Shown in pieces: positions 22,245 through 23,072 of a DNA stretch of 23,072 nucleotides. The notes beneath the pieces are model-generated. The model ran no database searches. It was not told the DNA's origin and worked only from the letters and a program-made list of their open reading frames with translations. Numbering within the stretch: the first letter of the stretch is position 1; each line of letters opens with the position of its first letter. Source of the DNA: Myxococcales bacterium (GTDB lineage: Bacteria; Myxococcota_A; Polyangia; Fen-1088); contig PMZX01000361.1 in the NCBI GenBank assembly GCA_003170035.1, positions 633 through 23,704 of the forward strand, written 5' to 3'. The position numbers and the translations under genes are program-made.

Positions 22245-22497
22245 GCGAAACAAGCCCTTTCCTTCCTGTGGCCTCGCGCTTTCATTTGTCCGAGTACGGA
22301 GACTAGGTCAACTATGTCCCTATGCACCGAGCATGATGTTTCAACTGTGCCTCGATCCCCGAGCTTGCTCGCGTCGAGCGACACGTCGAACGATGTCTTT
22401 GGACCCTCTGGCCACTCTCTGTTACCATTTTGCGCCTCACGCCGAACCGCAATTTTTCGGCCGACGGGAATCCCCCTGACGTCCCACGTTCCTCGCC
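22245..22497. other. Intergenic region between yggS and acyltransferase
   Basis: These 253 nt show no supported gene and are lower in GC than their surroundings. They contain three alternating 5-bp arms CGAGC-TT-GCTCG-CGT-CGAGC (22360-22379), which could form two mutually exclusive hairpins, and an inverted repeat GCCGAA/TTCGGC at 22441-22446 and 22456-22461. No T-run terminator follows yggS. The acyltransferase promoter presumably lies here. Confidence 0.45.
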
Positions 22498-23072
22498 ATG
22501 TCTACCACCGCCGCTCCCTCTCCGGTCGCCGAGAATCGGCCCGCTGCCAAGGCCGGGCGCTTCTACGTTCCGCAGCTCGACGGTCTCCGCTTCCTCGCCT
22601 TCTTGCTCGTGTTCATTCACCACGGCCCGCGTATGAGCGTCCTCTTTCCGGCGAGATCCGCGGGACGTGTCGTTCTCACTTTCCTGCAAAACTGGGGCTG
22701 GTGTGGCGTCGACCTCTTTCTCGTCCTGAGCGCTTACCTCATAACGTCGCTCTTGCTCATCGAGCACGAGAAGTATCACGCCATCTCGCTGCGTGGTTTC
22801 TACCTGCGCCGCATCCTGCGTATCTGGCCGCTCTACTACCTGATGGCCAGCATCGGCTTCTTCCTCATGCCCTGGCTGGGCATGTTTGCCGAGCCGCTCA
22901 ACTCAGCCAGCCACGCGAAGTTGATGAAGGACCATTTTCTGGCTTACTACACACTCTTCGGCAACTACTCGTGCGGGGCCCACAGCTACCCTTCGGTGTG
23001 GACGCTGGCTCACCTCTGGACGGTGACCCTCGAGGAGCAATTCTACATTGTCTGGCCTTTGATCCTCAGCCT
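22498..23072 (+). CDS. Acyltransferase-3 family membrane protein, N-terminal part
   Basis: The frame opens with ATG 22498 and runs off the right edge after 191 residues. A soluble N-terminus of about 25 residues is followed by FYVPQLDGLRFLAFLLVFIHH, the family signature with its conserved Arg and His. Then come GWCGVDLFLVLSAYLITSLL, RGFYLRRILRIWPLYYL and LAHLWTVTLEEQFYIVWPL, all typical of OafA/YrhL-type acyltransferase 3 proteins. These move acyl groups, often acetyl, across or at the inner membrane onto lipopolysaccharide, exopolysaccharide or antibiotics. No Shine-Dalgarno sequence is visible. The acceptor substrate cannot be inferred. Confidence 0.9.
   Translation, partial: MSTTAAPSPVAENRPAAKAGRFYVPQLDGLRFLAFLLVFIHHGPRMSVLFPARSAGRVVLTFLQNWGWCGVDLFLVLSAYLITSLLLIEHEKYHAISLRGFYLRRILRIWPLYYLMASIGFFLMPWLGMFAEPLNSASHAKLMKDHFLAYYTLFGNYSCGAHSYPSVWTLAHLWTVTLEEQFYIVWPLILS

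Overview
This is a GC-rich, gene-dense chromosomal window from a Gram-negative bacterium. I infer a member of the Myxococcota (former Deltaproteobacteria). The grounds are the codon and GC composition, Gly/Thr/Ala-rich linkers in secreted lipoproteins, an extended SecG and the mix of family variants. No marker settles the taxonomy, and I see no rRNA, tRNA, CRISPR array, insertion sequence or phage gene.

Layout. Positions 1-1235 (minus) hold tyrosine recombinase xerD, followed by the start of an M50 membrane metalloprotease that runs off the left edge. An alpha/beta hydrolase (1292-2059, plus) diverges from xerD. Next come a calcineurin-like phosphoesterase (2338-3195, plus) and a DHH phosphoesterase (3192-4151, minus), whose stop codons overlap. 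aspS and an FAD-dependent glpD (4265-7712, plus) form a tight pair. A 64-residue protein of unknown function (7930-8124) is a self-contained unit, with a sigma-54-like promoter in front and a perfect intrinsic terminator behind.

Positions 8236-13369 (plus) run pgk, tpiA, secG, dapF and a GH16 lipoprotein, probably one transcript: glycolysis, protein export, lysine/peptidoglycan precursor synthesis and a secreted glucanase-like enzyme. A large polytopic membrane protein (13376-15466, minus) converges on it. Positions 15582-19470 (minus) hold yebC, ruvC, a frameshifted RCK/TrkA-type gene, ruvA and ruvB, i.e. the Holliday-junction set with an insertion between ruvC and ruvA. A lamin-tail-domain lipoprotein (19588-20805, minus) follows. 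Then come maf and yggS (overlapping, plus) and the start of an acyltransferase-3 membrane protein that runs off the right edge.

Most of the content is housekeeping. The unusual points are: a phosphoglycerate kinase in the normal pgk-tpiA-secG position that has lost several residues considered catalytic; a 15-residue in-frame tandem duplication in DapF with mostly synonymous divergence; the isolated sigma-54-type small-protein unit; a SecG with a tail of about 160 residues; a frameshift in the RCK gene; and several genes with no Shine-Dalgarno sequence but a -10-like hexamer 6-7 nt before the ATG, suggesting leaderless transcripts.
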